DNA from: Azolla caroliniana
Lineage: Eukaryota; Polypodiophyta
Reading direction: 5' to 3'
Assembly: GCA_043228905.1 (NCBI GenBank)
Contig: JBHGNT010000005.1
Span: 11,346,001 to 11,410,000 of the forward strand
Length of the DNA: 64,000 nucleotides
Shown: piece by piece, positions 34,815-46,449 of the stretch
How positions within the stretch are numbered: position 1 is the first letter of the stretch
Layout: each line of letters starts with the position of its first letter
Notes under the pieces: generated by a model
Databases searched by the model: none
Seen by the model: only the letters and a program-made list of their open reading frames with translations
Told to the model about the DNA's origin: nothing
Made by a program: the position numbers and the translations under genes

Positions 34815-35336
34815 TGTTGGGAAACAAGTCCCCTCTCGATGGGATCCGGACAAGCAGAAGGAAGGTATCCGGATACTGGATTAGATGGATCTGGAAGGAG
34901 TCCGGTCAGATCCAATATGAGAACCAACATGTAGGAACATATTAGTAAATATGTTTAGAGGTGACCGTTGAGGTCATATTTGTAAATAGCGATATGAGTA
35001 TAAATATAACTAGGGCAACAATGTTCATGATGGTGTTGTTATTATCTTTATTGTTGTATAGAGTGTAGAGAGATACATGAAGTATTTTCTGTTGTAACCG
35101 ATGATTGGCGAAGGCATAGAGCTCGAGTCCATTGCCTCTGAGTCTCGCGTTATAACCTTTTCTTCTCATAGTGATAGTTGGAGTCTTTGGGCTCCTCTGG
35201 TTTTTCCCTATTAGGGTTTTTCATGTAAACATCTGGTCTCGTCTCATTCTGTGTAAGTGCATTAATCTTCAATCTTGCTTTTGCTTCTTCAATTGAGTGA
35301 TTAAGACTCGGTTGTGGCCGAGCACTATTCCGCACC
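34815..35336 (+). repeat. 3' LTR of copia A
   Basis: Starts TGTTGGGAAACAAGTCCC, ends ATTCCGCACC, and is followed by the target duplication AGAAG. Confidence 0.85.
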
Positions 35337-35341
35337 AGAAG

Positions 35342-35629
35342 ACAAAGCTATAAGTCCCTCCGAAATTGAATAGACAGGACTTGTAGATGTTGAAAATGAT
35401 CTAACTAGAATTAAGGGACTGTAAACAAGATCCAATGAGGCAGGCTACTACAAAATATAGCATGGAATGGTAATATGTGAGAAACCAGCCTATCAAACTG
35501 AAAGGTCGATTAGGTTGCTTGCAAAAAATGGAGATGATATGATAGTCGACCCCAAGCCGAGTGAGATCAAACCAATGACAATGTGTTGGCCGATAGAAGG
35601 GCATTCAAATCAGCTATCATGGGACCCAA
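35342..35629 (+). pseudogene. unidentified decayed reading frame at the insertion site of A
   Basis: One frame reads KAISPSEIE, stop, TGLVDVENDLTRIKGL, stop, TRSNEAGYYKI, stop, HGMVICEKPAYQTERSIRLL, NGDDMIVDPKPSEIKPMTMC. The same frame continues to the left across the A insertion into 14690-14747 (IVMSITDAIARNRKTLED). The three stops are TAG, TAA and TAG, with no frameshift. I do not recognise the protein. It could be a host gene exon or part of an older element that A split. Confidence 0.4.
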
Positions 35630-35696
35630 CTTTTGGTTGGACAACCCTAGATCTGTGCAATCCATTAGTGCTTCCATTCCCTCTAAGTAAGTTAGC

Positions 35697-38600
35697 AATG
35701 TGTTCTCAGCCCAAGTAACCATTAGTACTAAAAGTACCTCTACAGTACATGTCTCAGCACTCGTAGATTCCGGAGCTAATTCTTGCTTCATGGATAGGAA
35801 TTTTACCCAAGCTCATCAGATATCCCTAAGAAAACTCCCGTGTCCAGCCTCTATAGTAGTCAGTGATGGTCATCCCATTGCTTCCGGAAATATCATAGAA
35901 GAGTCAGCGCCCGTTAATATTGTCCTAGATAATTTAGCGTGTGTAGTATCCTTAATATAATTAGTATCCTAGAACATCCCATTGTTTTGGGATTACCATG
36001 ATTCGAATTACATAACCTAGACATAGATTGGAGAACAAGAGAAATCCGGTATTGACAAAATTGAGGATCTACTCATAAGATTGCAACCATTTCGCTACAT
36101 CAGTTGCGTGAGGAAGGACACAAGGAAGAAATGTTTCTCTTCGCAATATCAACAAAACCCTCCAACACCACTAAAGAGGAATCCACCATTCAACTTCCAG
36201 AGAAGAATCGTCATTATGCCAATGTGTTCGATAAAGCACAAGCCAATACGCTTCCTCACCATCGACCATATGATTGCCCGATCGATTTACAACCGGGAAA
36301 AGAGCCACCATGGGCACTAATCTACAATTTGTCACCAACCAAGCTAGAAGTCTTTTGAGCCTATATAGAGGAGAATTTGGCAAATGGTTTCATTCGACAA
36401 TCAAAATCTCCAACCGGTGCACCCATTTTCTTTATCAAGAAAAAGGATGGATCACTTCGTCTCGTCATAGATTACCGTGGCTTGAATAAGGTCACCATCA
36501 GGAATAGGTACACACTTCCCCTTATCTCAAGTCTTTTAGAACGGATCAATGGTGCAAGGTTCTTCACAAAGATTCACTTACGAGGAGCATATAACATTGT
36601 ACGGATCTGACCAGGAGATGAATGGAAGACCGCGTTTTGCACCAAATATGGGCACTTCGAGTATATGATCATGCCATTTGTCCTAACTAATGTGCCAACA
36701 GTCTTCCAACCAATGGCAAATCATATATTCCGAGATCTGTTGGATGTTTGTTTGATAATCTATTTGGATGATCTACTGGTTTATTCGAAGACCCAAGAAG
36801 TGCATGATTCTCATGTACTGTTAGTACTAAAATGACTTCGAGAACATGGTCTTTATGCAAAGCTGGAAAAATGTAGTTACGAGTGCAACCAGGTAGAATT
36901 TCTAGGCTATGTCATTTCCTCGGAAGGCAGCTTCATGGATCCAACTAAGGTCAAAACGGTGGTAGAGTGGCAGACTCCGCGTTCATTGTGAGATGTGCAA
37001 TGATTATTAGGCTTTGCCAATTTCTACCGCAAGTTTATATAGGATTACCCAAAGCTTGTTCTGCCTCTCACACAACTCACCAGGAAGGGACAATCGTTCG
37101 TTTGGTCTAAAGAAGTTGACATGACTTTTGAGGGTCTTAAGAAGGCATTTACATCAGCTCCTATTGTGGCTCATGTTGATCTGGGAAAACCATTCATCAT
37201 CGATGCAGACACGTCGGATTTCGCGTTGGGTAGCATTCTTTCAGAACAAGGCGATGATGAAAAGCTCCATCTTGTGGCTTTCTACTCATGCAAGTTTGAC
37301 GCTGCCAAAAAAAACTATGAAATTCATGATAAGGAGCTATTAGCAATAGTGTACTCTTTTACACAATGGAGGTATTTTCTAGAGGGATCTTCTCATCAAG
37401 TCACCGTATTCAGTGATCACAAAAACCTTGCCTACTTTCAGAATGCTCGTGTGTTAAATCGACGTCAACCTCGGTGGGCCCAATTCCTCACTGGTTTCGA
37501 GTTCAAAATTACATATCGTCCGGGGAAGCAACAAGGGAAGGCAGATGCATTATCATGCCACTCGTATCTAGCATTGCATCCTAACGAGCCTGCTTTGATA
37601 ACCAAAAGCAACTAATCCTGGGACCAACACGACTGCAAGCAACGCAGGTCTTCGGAATGCCCTTGGATTCCCGCGTTATCGATACCATCTGTGAGGACTT
37701 GAAGACAGATGCTTTCGCCTAGGACATTCTGGCACAAATTGATCCCTCGTGAGCATCTTGTTCACAATCGCAGGAACCAGGTACGGACTATCAACAATTC
37801 AAATGTCATGATGGATTACTATTATTTAAGAAACTCTTGTATGTTCCTAATGGTTCTTGTCACCTTCGAGTAGTCCTAAATTTTCATGACACATATACAA
37901 CTGGGCATTTTGGTAGTACTAAAGCATTAGATTTACTACAACGATCATTTTGGTTTCCCCATATGCTACAATTTGTCAAAGATTTTGTTCGGACTTGTGA
38001 TACACGTTGCCGAGCAAAAATACCAAGGCATCATCCATCTAGTTTATTAGAACCATTACCAATTCCAAGCAAGCTGTGGCAATCCATTGCTCTAGATTTC
38101 ATCACAGATTTTCTGGGCTCTAAGTTATTCAATGCGATCTTATCAGTAGTAGATCAATATACGAAGTTGGCATCATGGCCTCCCCGATAGTATCATCAGC
38201 GGACGTGGACCCCAATTCGTCTCCAAATTCTGGAAGCACCTCTTTAAAATGCTCAAGGTCACTTGTAACCTCTCCTCCGGCTACTACCCATAAATAGACG
38301 GCCAAGTAGAACGAACAAATCAAACGCTGGAGCAGTATCGTCGTGCTTTCTAAGCTATCATCAAGATGATTGGGCGGATATTCTCCACTTCCCCGAATTT
38401 GCGTATAATAACTCTGTCCACTCATCAACAAAGGTTACACCATTTTATGCGTATATGGGATGTCACCCCTGATGGTGTGTATTTGAAACCCCAGAATTAC
38501 CCACAAATCCTTCCGCAGAGGATCATTTGGAGTGGTTACGCAAGATACAAGCGGATTTATCTACTCATCGATAGCAAGCTCAACAAACACACAAGGTTTA

Positions 38601-39005
38601 CGCGGATCATCATCGGCTTCTATCCAGTTTTAACAATTAAGATCGGGTATGGCTACTTAGAAAATTAATGATGTCGCTTTTCGTCTCGATCTACCTCCAC
38701 AACTTTGGATACATCCGGTGTTTCATAGTTCTCTCCTCAAACCCTATCAAGATAACACCATCCTAGGTCGTATTAAACAACCTCCACCCCCGATCGAACG
38801 TGAAGATGGACCTGAGTACGAGGTTGCCGCGATTCTCGATTCCAAGATTGTTCGCAATAAGCTCTACTATTTAGGCAATTGGCTAGGATATAGTCCCAAC
38901 GAGCATACTTGGGAACCAATAGAGAATGTGACTAATGCTCGTGCTCTTCTTGAAGACTTCCATCGTCAATATCCAGAAAAACCGGGTCCTCATCCTGACC
39001 ATTAG
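35697..39005 (+). pseudogene. pol of chromovirus H: protease, RT, RNase H, integrase, chromodomain
   Basis: Protease: ALVDSGANSCFMDRNF near 35760. [52 protein letters not shown], then [10 protein letters not shown] near 36765, the catalytic box. RNase H: FIIDADTSDFALGSIL near 37195, then TYRPGKQQGKADALS. Integrase: GHFGSTKALDLLQRSFWFP and LDFITDFLG near 37900-38110. C terminus: EYEVAAILDSKIVRNKLYYL, WLGYSPNEHTWEP, a chromodomain (38815-38965), which defines a chromovirus. In-frame stops (for example at 36608 and 36834) and frame changes in the integrase show it is dead. The chromodomain itself is uninterrupted. Confidence 0.88.
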
Positions 39006-39085
39006 GTTATATGTTGTAATACGAAAGATATAATTTTCATTTAAGTTTTACTATAGAAAATTGATGTATATTCCAGATTTCTCTG

Positions 39086-39130
39086 GAACATTCTAGAAAC
39101 TTCAGGAGTACTCCTGAAAACACTATAAAA
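39086..39130 (+). promoter_or_regulatory. heat-shock element and TATA box in the chromovirus H LTR
   Basis: GAACATTCTAGAAACTTC at 39086-39103 is a perfect four-part heat-shock element (GAANNTTCNNGAANNTTC). TATAAAA follows at 39124. The same arrangement occurs in the LTRs of G (34244-34261) and I (55490-55502, TATA at 55527). Heat-shock-factor binding is inferred from the motif. Confidence 0.75.
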
Positions 39131-39356
39131 GGAGGCACAAGGCATTATTTCGAACCAAATCGGTTCAACGTCAGTCTTAAGTCTCCTAGCTACTATTGTA
39201 TATTCTCTTAACATAATATATATCTTTTGTTATCGTCACTCTCTCTCTCACTCACTCACTCACTCTTTCCTTCTCTCGAGAGTTCTACACCTCCCATAGT
39301 ACTAATCCTCATCTTTTAGTACTAAATCATTCTCTGTCTTAGTACTGTTCCTAACA

Positions 39357-40122
39357 GTACTTCTCTATCTTAGTACTTCTCCCGATAGTGGGATTGGGAA
39401 AAGAAATTGTTCAATGCGGTGTTTAAGGGTAAAGAAGAAGTCATTGAAGAAGGCATTATCACCTTGACGGAAAAAAAGAAGAAGATTTCAAATGATATCC
39501 AAGGAGAAGAACATCTAAGGCAAAACAATGATCTTATAAAGGATTACAATGCGTTGTAGCACAAGAGTTTCATTTATTATATGGAGGACTTGAGGTGGTG
39601 TCATTTATTGTTGTAGTTTCAAAGAAGATGACATCAACTTCAAACCCTTAAATGATTCAACCAAATGAGATCTATTTTCCATTCCTTTTAGAGATGAGAT
39701 CGTAGATGGAATAGTCGTCTATACAAGACTGTCACCGACACACAAACCATGAACTTGGATGGAGCACGGTGTCACGGATATCCGCGAGTCTTTGTTGAAA
39801 TGAGCGGGACCACCGAGGTCTTGGACCAAGGAGCCGGTGAGAGAAGGTTGTCCGGTTTGGTTTCCGGATAACTTTGCCGCATCGGTTTCAGGACACGTAT
39901 CCGATCCTGATCAATTCCTGGATGCCGAACGGTGAACGCACGGGCTCAGAGATGTATACTGCACAGGACTGGATGGTGGATAACATCAATGAGCTCATGG
40001 GCTCACACACTCAGAAACGGGCCGTGAAACGAGAATAGCACAGAGACAAGGACACAGGATGCCCCAACGCACGGAGAAGACTCAACAAAATGGATGATTA
40101 AACCTAACGATTAACCAACAAA
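39357..40122. other. unassigned repeat-derived DNA
   Basis: The first 34 bases (to CCCGATAG) match the leader that follows the chromovirus LTR in G. After that a charged open stretch (EEVIEEGIITLTEKKKK, 39440-39490) has no recognisable family. No clear gene is seen. Confidence 0.35.
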
Positions 40123-40142
40123 GAACTTTCTAGAACTTTCTA
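40123..40142. promoter_or_regulatory. heat-shock element in the small LTR element
   Basis: GAACTTTCTAGAACTTTCTA at 40123-40142 has alternating GAA and TTC blocks at 5-base spacing. The right repeat has GAATATTCTAGAATC near 41350. The motif resembles that in the chromovirus LTRs, though the families are unrelated. Confidence 0.6.
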
Positions 40143-41531
40143 GAGGTATGTGACTAAAGAGTATTTCTAGATCAAATATATCAATATAATTGATCATATC
40201 CAAATGGTTGTGCATGATATCTCATTGAGTAGGTTCAATCCTCACCAACTATGTATTTTATGTCATTGTGTTGTGACATTATCCTCCCCTTTATGACTGG
40301 CTTTTCGAAAGAGTGTTGTAGGGGTGAACGGGAATTGGACCACCGATGGTCATCCATGTGCGGTCCTCACCGGGGACTAGAACACCAATGGACGTGAACG
40401 ACCATGTGCAGTCCTCACTGAAGACACGAATAGTAATGGACGAAGGAGAGCAGGTGAAGTGGTTGACCCGACTTCATCTATCATGAGAGGGTAAATAGTT
40501 GAGGTTGACCCAAAACACCACACAAAGGTAGCGCTATCGAGAAACTGACGCAATCCCCACCAGGAAAGTGGGCAGTTGGGACCCCCACCGGAACAAGACG
40601 GTGAATGATTGAAATTGATCCTCATCAAAGAAAAGTGGAGCGAAATGTGGACCAAAATGAAAATGGACTGCAAGCGAGCAAAGAAATGATTCGATCCCCA
40701 CAAGGGAAGTGAGTGGTTGTAACCCCAACCGGAACTGTGAGGGAGAGTGATTGAAATCAATCCTCACCAAAGTTGTGATGCAAAATGATACCTATAGATG
40801 ATGACAATGACAATGAAGAGGGTGGAGCAATAATGATAATGAAAGACCTTGCAAAGTAGTGTTGATAACGATGAAGGTTGGGCGACATAGCATTGATGAA
40901 GACAACAAGAGGTGCTGAAAACTGATGATGTCGAAGACGAGGCAATGAAGACGATGACGATGAGCAAATGTCTCTAGAAGGAACAACTGTGACTATGGTG
41001 ATGATGGCGTCTCTAAATCCAAGGATGTTGATGACAGTAACTCGGGAAGCAAGGACGGTAACAATGGTAACTCTAAAAGCAAGTGCGATGACGAAGACGA
41101 GTGATGCTTCTAGCATGAGGGGATTCCAACTATCATGGACATACCAACCGTGGACTCAGACGGAGCATGGATGATGGGGCTAAGAGCATGGAACTTAATA
41201 AGTTGGTAAGGACACAAGAGCCTGAAGACAGAGATAAAGATCAAGGAGACAAGATGGGGTGAAACTGGAATATTAGATTGATGTGTTAATGATTGGTGTT
41301 GAATCCCATGAAGGCGAGTTGAAGTACATGCATTAGAATACTTTGGAGAATATTCTAGAATCCTTTAGAACCTTCTAGTTCCAGACCTTTCTAGAGGTAT
41401 ATGACTAAAGCATATTTTTAGATCAAGTATATTATATATAAGTAAATGCTCATATCAAAATGGTTGTGCATGATATCTTCTTGAGTGAGGTTGCAAGTTC
41501 AATCCTCACCAATTATGTATTTTATGTCACT
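40123..41531 (-). mobile_element. small non-autonomous LTR element (TRIM/LARD-like)
   Basis: Direct repeats of about 150 bp (about 40123-40270 and 41370-41531) both contain CTTTCTAGAGGTAT, GTGACTAAAG, ATGGTTGTGCATGATATCT and TTCAATCCTCACCAA. The left copy is followed by TTATCCTCCCCTTT, which reads as a polypurine tract on the minus strand. There is no coding domain between them, only GAT/GAC-rich repetitive sequence. Repeat ends and target duplication are not certain. Confidence 0.5.
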
Positions 41532-41948
41532 GTGTCAGGACAAAGTCAAGGTACTGTGGAGAATATGGTGTGGCACGAAGAAATTCATGTGCATGAATCA
41601 AAGAACAAGGTAATTTAAAAGGTAACAACTCCAACAAGTCTCAAAGCTTTGAAAGTATTTGTGCAAAAAGTTTGCTCGCTTGAAAAAGTTTATTCATATG
41701 CTGACATGATTACTTCAATCAAGAAATATGCATTGCATGACCCTATGTAATCTCCAAGATTTGATAAAGACATAATAATTGTGATAACCTCTTTTTTTGT
41801 GTTGACAAATAGGAAGATGGTGATGACAATTGCTAACTTAGGTGTTTGTGTGGGTGTGTGTCAAGGAGTGTGAGATTTTTTTCTTACCACTTAACTAGGG
41901 GGTTTTTTCTCACACAATAATTTGTTATATTTTTTGTATTTATACTCC
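41532..41948. other. no gene recognised
   Basis: AT-rich spacer between the small LTR element and copia M. Ends with ACTCC at 41944-41948, the left target duplication of M. Confidence 0.5.
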
Positions 41949-43125
41949 TATTGGGAATTTGGTCCCTCTAGTGTGCTTGTAAAAGCTATATTTGTAGATA
42001 GTCCTAAAGTCATAGAAGTATAAATATTACTTAGGGCAATCACTTTCGTTAGTGAGTTATTATCATTCTGTTGTATGTATATATAGAGAGATATAGAACT
42101 CGAGGTCGATTCCGCGAAGTCTTCTGTTGTACCATCTTCTTGTATAGTGATAGTTGGAGTCTGTGGGCTCCGTGGTTTTTCCCTATTAGGGTTTTCCACA
42201 TAAACATCCTCGTCGTCTATTTTTCCTTTGTTCTTGCATAAAGTGTTTGAGGCTCGGTTGTGGTCGAGCACTATTCCATACAAACTGGTATCAGAACAAG
42301 GTTCTAAACCTTGAAGAAAATAGAAGAGTCATTCGGAAGCATGTTCAAGCTCACCGGCTCTAACTACCCAGTGTGGAAGTCGAAGATGAGGGACATGCTC
42401 GTAGTCAATGATCTCTGGCTGCTGGTACAGTTCGGGGACAAGAAATCAGACAAGATCGATGCCACGACATGGGAGGTCATGCACATGAGACTGTAGAAGT
42501 TCGTTGCATTGTCGACAACGGAAGCGAAGTACATGGCAGCCGTGGAAGCCAGCAAGGAAGTAATTTGGATGAAGGACTTCATCGGGGAGCTAGGGATCCG
42601 ATTGGAGGAATACAGGTTCTACTGCGATAAACAAAGTGCCATCCACCTTGTGAAGGACGTGGCTTACCATTCCCGGAGAAAGGACATCCAGAGAAGATAC
42701 GACTGGCTCCAAGAGAAGGTAGAAGATCAAGACTTTGTGCTGACGAAGATCCACACAGAGGAAAACAGGTTAGATATGTTGACCAACGTGCTGTCAACCG
42801 ACGAACTAGACACGTGCCGGAGACAGATCAGACTAATGAGAAATCCCATGCCAAAGTGAAGGGGGAGTTTGTTGGGAATTCGGTCCCTCCGGATGGGATC
42901 TAGATGAGAACCGAACGAGCCGGATCGAACGAGCCAAAGGAAGGAACCGAACCAGACCGGAAGGTATTCGGATGGATCCAGTGTGAACCGGATCTAGGGA
43001 CATATGTGCAAATATGTTTCTAGTGTGCCTGTAAAGGCTATATTTGTAAATAGTACTAAAGTCAAATAAGTACAAATATGACTTAGGGCAATCACTTTAG
43101 TTAGTGAGTTATTATCATTCTATTG

Positions 43126-43170
<45 letters not shown>

Positions 43171-43393
43171 TTTTTGTTGTAACCGCCGGTTGGCGAAGAT
43201 ATAGAACTCGAGGTTGTTGCCTCTAAGTCTTCTATTGTACCTCCTTCTTGTATAGTGATAGTTGGAGTCTGTGGGTTCTTGTGGTTTTTCCCTATTAGGG
43301 TTTTTCCACGTAAACATCCTACGTCGTCTGTTTTTCCTATGTTCTTCAATTAACTGTTTGAGGCTCGGTTGTGGCTGAGTGCTATTCCGCACA
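41949..43393 (+). mobile_element. copia deletion derivative M
   Basis: The 5' LTR is 41949-42282 (starts TATTGGGAATTT, a G>A change in TG, and lacks an internal segment) and the 3' LTR is 42870-43393 (TGTTGGGAATTCGG to CCGCACA). ACTCC flanks both ends (41944-41948, 43394-43398). ACTGGTATCAGA follows the 5' LTR. The body is under 600 bp. The 3' LTR contains a TA and GA microsatellite near 43125-43170. Confidence 0.85.
42311..42859 (+). pseudogene. gag start joined to RNase H in copia M
   Basis: The first part reads EESFGSMFKLTGSNYPVWKS and EVMHMR, a copia gag N terminus. At 42490 it changes directly to KFVALSTTEAKYMAAVEASK, VIWMKDFIGELGIRLEEYRF and MRNPMPK, the copia RNase H end. A TAG lies at the join. 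Everything between (most of gag, protease, integrase and RT) is gone in one deletion. The element could only move with enzymes from a relative. Confidence 0.8.
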
Positions 43394-43409
43394 ACTCCTT
43401 TGTCTATAG

Positions 43410-43740
43410 AATAGCATAATGCGAAGGAGTTTTTTCTTCTTCTTTTTAGGCTCACCATAAATGGTTTGCTCAAGAAGCAAGCAAGGGGGCTAAATATGTA
43501 GTCAGTCTTTGTTCTTAATAAAAAACCATTGCAAATATGTTGGATGCTAAAATGTTTAATAATAAAGAGAAAAATTAAAGGTTCAAGTATTAACAGAGGA
43601 AGAAAATGGATGGAAAATAAAGTTAGAGGTGTTTTCAAAAGTTGGGTAAAGCAAAGATGAAGAAAAAACCCAGAAAAACCCAGAAAAAAACAAGGCGTGG
43701 ATATGAAGATTTGGGTTCCCATTCCCAAATGCCCAAGTTG
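43410..43740 (-). repeat. repeat related in inverted orientation to 53473-53700
   Basis: Translated on the minus strand, 43740-43500 gives LLILEPLIFLFIIKHFSIQH and GFLLRTKTD; the plus strand at 53550-53680 gives LLTLEPLILCFILILLSIRC and GLFLRAKIDF. DNA similarity is clear (ACTTGAACCTTTAAT versus TCTTGAACCTTTAAT; TTAGCATCC in both). Probably ends of one LTR family, not a gene. Confidence 0.5.
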
Positions 43741-43759
43741 TAATAGGTTTGCTCGCTAA

Positions 43760-45620
43760 TGATGTTGAGCCTGAAGCACCATCGATGATTGTTTTGGGAA
43801 CCTCTTGTCCTTTAATGATGACCGTCACTAGCGGATTATGTTCGGCCATCATGCCTGATTCCTCACTCGGATTCGTGAATTGTATTGGGCTACGAGTAGT
43901 GATTCCTTTTTTTGTGTGGCCGTGATTTTTTCTGTGAATTGGGGTACCAACTATAAGACTCTACCTAGAGGTATTGTTATTTGACAATTTGCTAGTTCTC
44001 GCCATGCCAGATTCTTTGTGCATGATAGTTCTTCCGATCTGGTGTTGGCCCCCGTCTTTTGCTTGTTCAAGTCTCGTAATACCTACTCCGCATTTTGTTG
44101 ATTAGCTTTTTCTACCCATTGTTGGGTTGTCTTCCGTACCATTTCCTGGGCTTCCCATTCCGTGGTCTATCCTTTTGCTCGGGTGGTGACTTGCTACACA
44201 TCGGCCAATTCTACGGTTACCATATTTACTGCCGGTTGTTTTTCTATTGCCTTGACCAGACATTGGTTGTTGTAATGTCCTTCATGTACAGTTTTCTCGA
44301 TCCACTTGGTTCCCATTTTTCTGCCACTATTGGTCCTGTTTCGGGGACCATCCACGCTATTTCCTCCGTTCTCCTTGGTTCCGATTGGAATACACCGCCA
44401 TCCGGCAATGCTTTTCTGGCATCCGGAGCTCGTCAGTAATCCTGTTGTTGATCGTGGTGCTTGTTCCCCCAATTGTGGTGACCTTGTCGGGGGTCATTTT
44501 TCTGATGTTGATTGTGGTGCCCCTATAGGTGCGAATATTTTCGTTCCATTCCTGTGTTTTGATCATAGTCCAGAGAGTAATCCTGGACGTATCTTTCCCG
44601 TGGGTACTCGTCTCTCCTTCGGGTGTCCTCATACCGGAATCTTCCATCCAATCCATATCGGTCATCTCGCCGAAAACGTTCTTCTTCAAGTTGTCGTTCA
44701 TCTCGGGACTCTATTTCGCGTACTAGTGTTGCTTGCCAATTTAATAGGTTGTACTCGCATCGGTCTATCGTGTGTGCCCTTGAGTGGCACAATGCACAAT
44801 GTGTTTTCATTGTGCATTTCAGGTTTAAGTGACCTATGTTTGGGAAGGTTGTGCACTGTAGTGCCTGGCTGAATCACAGTTCTTCCTCCTTGGGCAATGC
44901 TCATTGTAATGCCCCCATTATCATGTTGTTGCTATTCTGGGCCCGATCCATATCGAGCACTCGTCCTGAAATCCAAGACTGCCAACGTCGTCTAGAGCGG
45001 CTCCCATAAAGCCATCAAAAATATTTCCTTTACTTCGTCTTCCAGTGGTGACTGCGTAAGCTGTTTTTGTAGATTCTGGAATCGAATAATAAATTGTGGC
45101 ACCATCTTGTTTGCTTCCTAATATCTTGCGTAGAACCTGTCGATGAGCTCTTGCTGGGCGACTTGTTAGTGAAACAATCGAATGAATTTGTCCTGGAGTT
45201 GTTGGAATTGAGTGAAATCTTCCGGTTTGTGTTGGGAGTACCAACACGCGGCGTGTCCTTCCAATGACAAACTGAATTCCACAATTTTTTATTTTTCTAT
45301 TTCTGCCTCTGAAAGTCGTTGTGAGATAAGGATTACACAAACGTGTGCCTTGGCCTCCGACTAATCAATATATTTGGGATAAGGATACAACATCGTGTCC
45401 TCTTCATCAGCATGTTTTGTCGTGGCTGGTAGTGTTTGTACCGGGATAATTTCCTCTATCGGTGGGGCCAGTGTCTTGGTCTCTGATTCTACTGGTTGTG
45501 TTGGTGTCTTGATCTCCGATTCTAATGTTCATAACCACTCTAATAGCTCCTCTGGTTACTCTAGAGTGTCGTGACTGAATAAATAATTGAACTTGATGCT
45601 CCACTCATCATTCGTATCGT
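43760..45620 (-). pseudogene. Ty3/gypsy element N, gag-protease remnant
   Basis: Minus strand. The gag core near 45280-44960 can be pieced together as GHAACWYSQHKPEDFTQFQQ, FIRLFH, FYARY, VPQFIIRFQNLQKQL and EVKEIFLMALWEPL, typical Retrotrans_gag. It is followed by a zinc-knuckle-like CALCHSRAHTIDRCEYN near 44790 and an Arg/Asp/Glu-rich stretch. Near 43850 VTVIIKGQEVPKTIIDGASG is a retropepsin start. There are many frame changes. RT and integrase are not present. Confidence 0.65.
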
Positions 45621-45954
45621 TATCTTATTCCAATTCGAATGCCTAAAAGGCACCCGAATCCCCTACCCTGGCTACTAAGGTTGGCAATATGGATTCAACA
45701 TCGACCAAGTTTGTTAAGATGATTTCATCGTCTGGGCGACATTGATTCTGTATACAAATTGTTTCTTCCATCACCCTCCGAAGCGTTCTTGGAAAAGACC
45801 GATCATGCCGAATCTCCTTGGCCGCCTGCTAGTACGCTTTCCGTGTCCTCGCTCGTTCAGCTATTGGGTCGTTTGTCTATCTAGACGACATCCATCCTCC
45901 TTCGTTCATTGCTCCGTGTAGAAATTGTGATTGCCGAAATTGTGTTTAACCTGA

Positions 45955-46350
45955 ACTAAGTCTTAGACACAAACACAAGGTACTCCTTTCCCGGAATACT
46001 ATCCAAAGGTGTGGTTGGAGAGATGGATTGATACACACATATGATTAAAGCTTATCCGCTTACGTTCCAATACACATACATAGTATTTGGTTACGAATTA
46101 ACACGCGTAGGATTATAACATAAGAGTGCAAAAGGCAAGTACACAAGATAGAACACAATATACTATGTCACTCGCTCTTAATTCATACAATCCAGACTCC
46201 TTATATAGGTAGCCGGTAAGGATACAAAACAGTGCATACATAGACCAGTAAGGATACAAACTGGCGCGGCTCCGGATCGGTACATTTTTCTCGATCCATC
46301 ATTACTTAATATAATATTCCTAAATATCTATTATCTGAAACTCCGGTTTA
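45955..46350 (-). repeat. probable LTR or leader of gypsy N
   Basis: It lies just upstream (minus strand) of the gag of N. Its reverse complement has CTATATAAGGAGTC, a TATA-type box. I see no matching partner on the other side, so the assignment rests on position and promoter only. Confidence 0.35.
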
Positions 46351-46449
46351 TACTCTTCTCTAGGAAACATTTTTTAGAAAAAAAGCAAGAATAAAACAAC
46401 AGAAAACCTATAAATAAGAGTGTTAGATTACCCAAAAGGGGGACTCAAC

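Larger units (their letters stand above)
14748..35336 (+). mobile_element. Ty1/copia element A, host of nested insertions
   Basis: Two LTRs (14748-15317 and 34815-35336) are flanked by the 5-bp duplication AGAAG (14743-14747 and 35337-35341). Between them gag, protease, integrase, reverse transcriptase and RNase H occur in copia order on the plus strand, cut into pieces by B (15675), C (17339), D (20283) and G (26913). Part of the region from late RT to RNase H is missing across the G insertion. The terminal base of the 3' LTR appears changed (CACC instead of CACA). Its many stops show the element is dead. Confidence 0.85.
35630..39356 (+). mobile_element. Ty3/gypsy chromovirus H, 5'-truncated
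   Basis: The element starts inside protease-region sequence (compare element I at 57780) with no 5' LTR or gag, and runs through protease, RT, RNase H, integrase and chromodomain to a 3' LTR ending CCTAACA at 39356. Its left edge directly abuts the unidentified frame at 35629. The 3' LTR also lacks roughly its first 100 bases. Confidence 0.8.

Noticed and set aside
40377-41116. Frames in the GAT/GAC-rich middle of the small LTR element
   Set aside because: They arise from simple-sequence bias (Ser/Ile/Val/His runs) and lack domain features on either strand.
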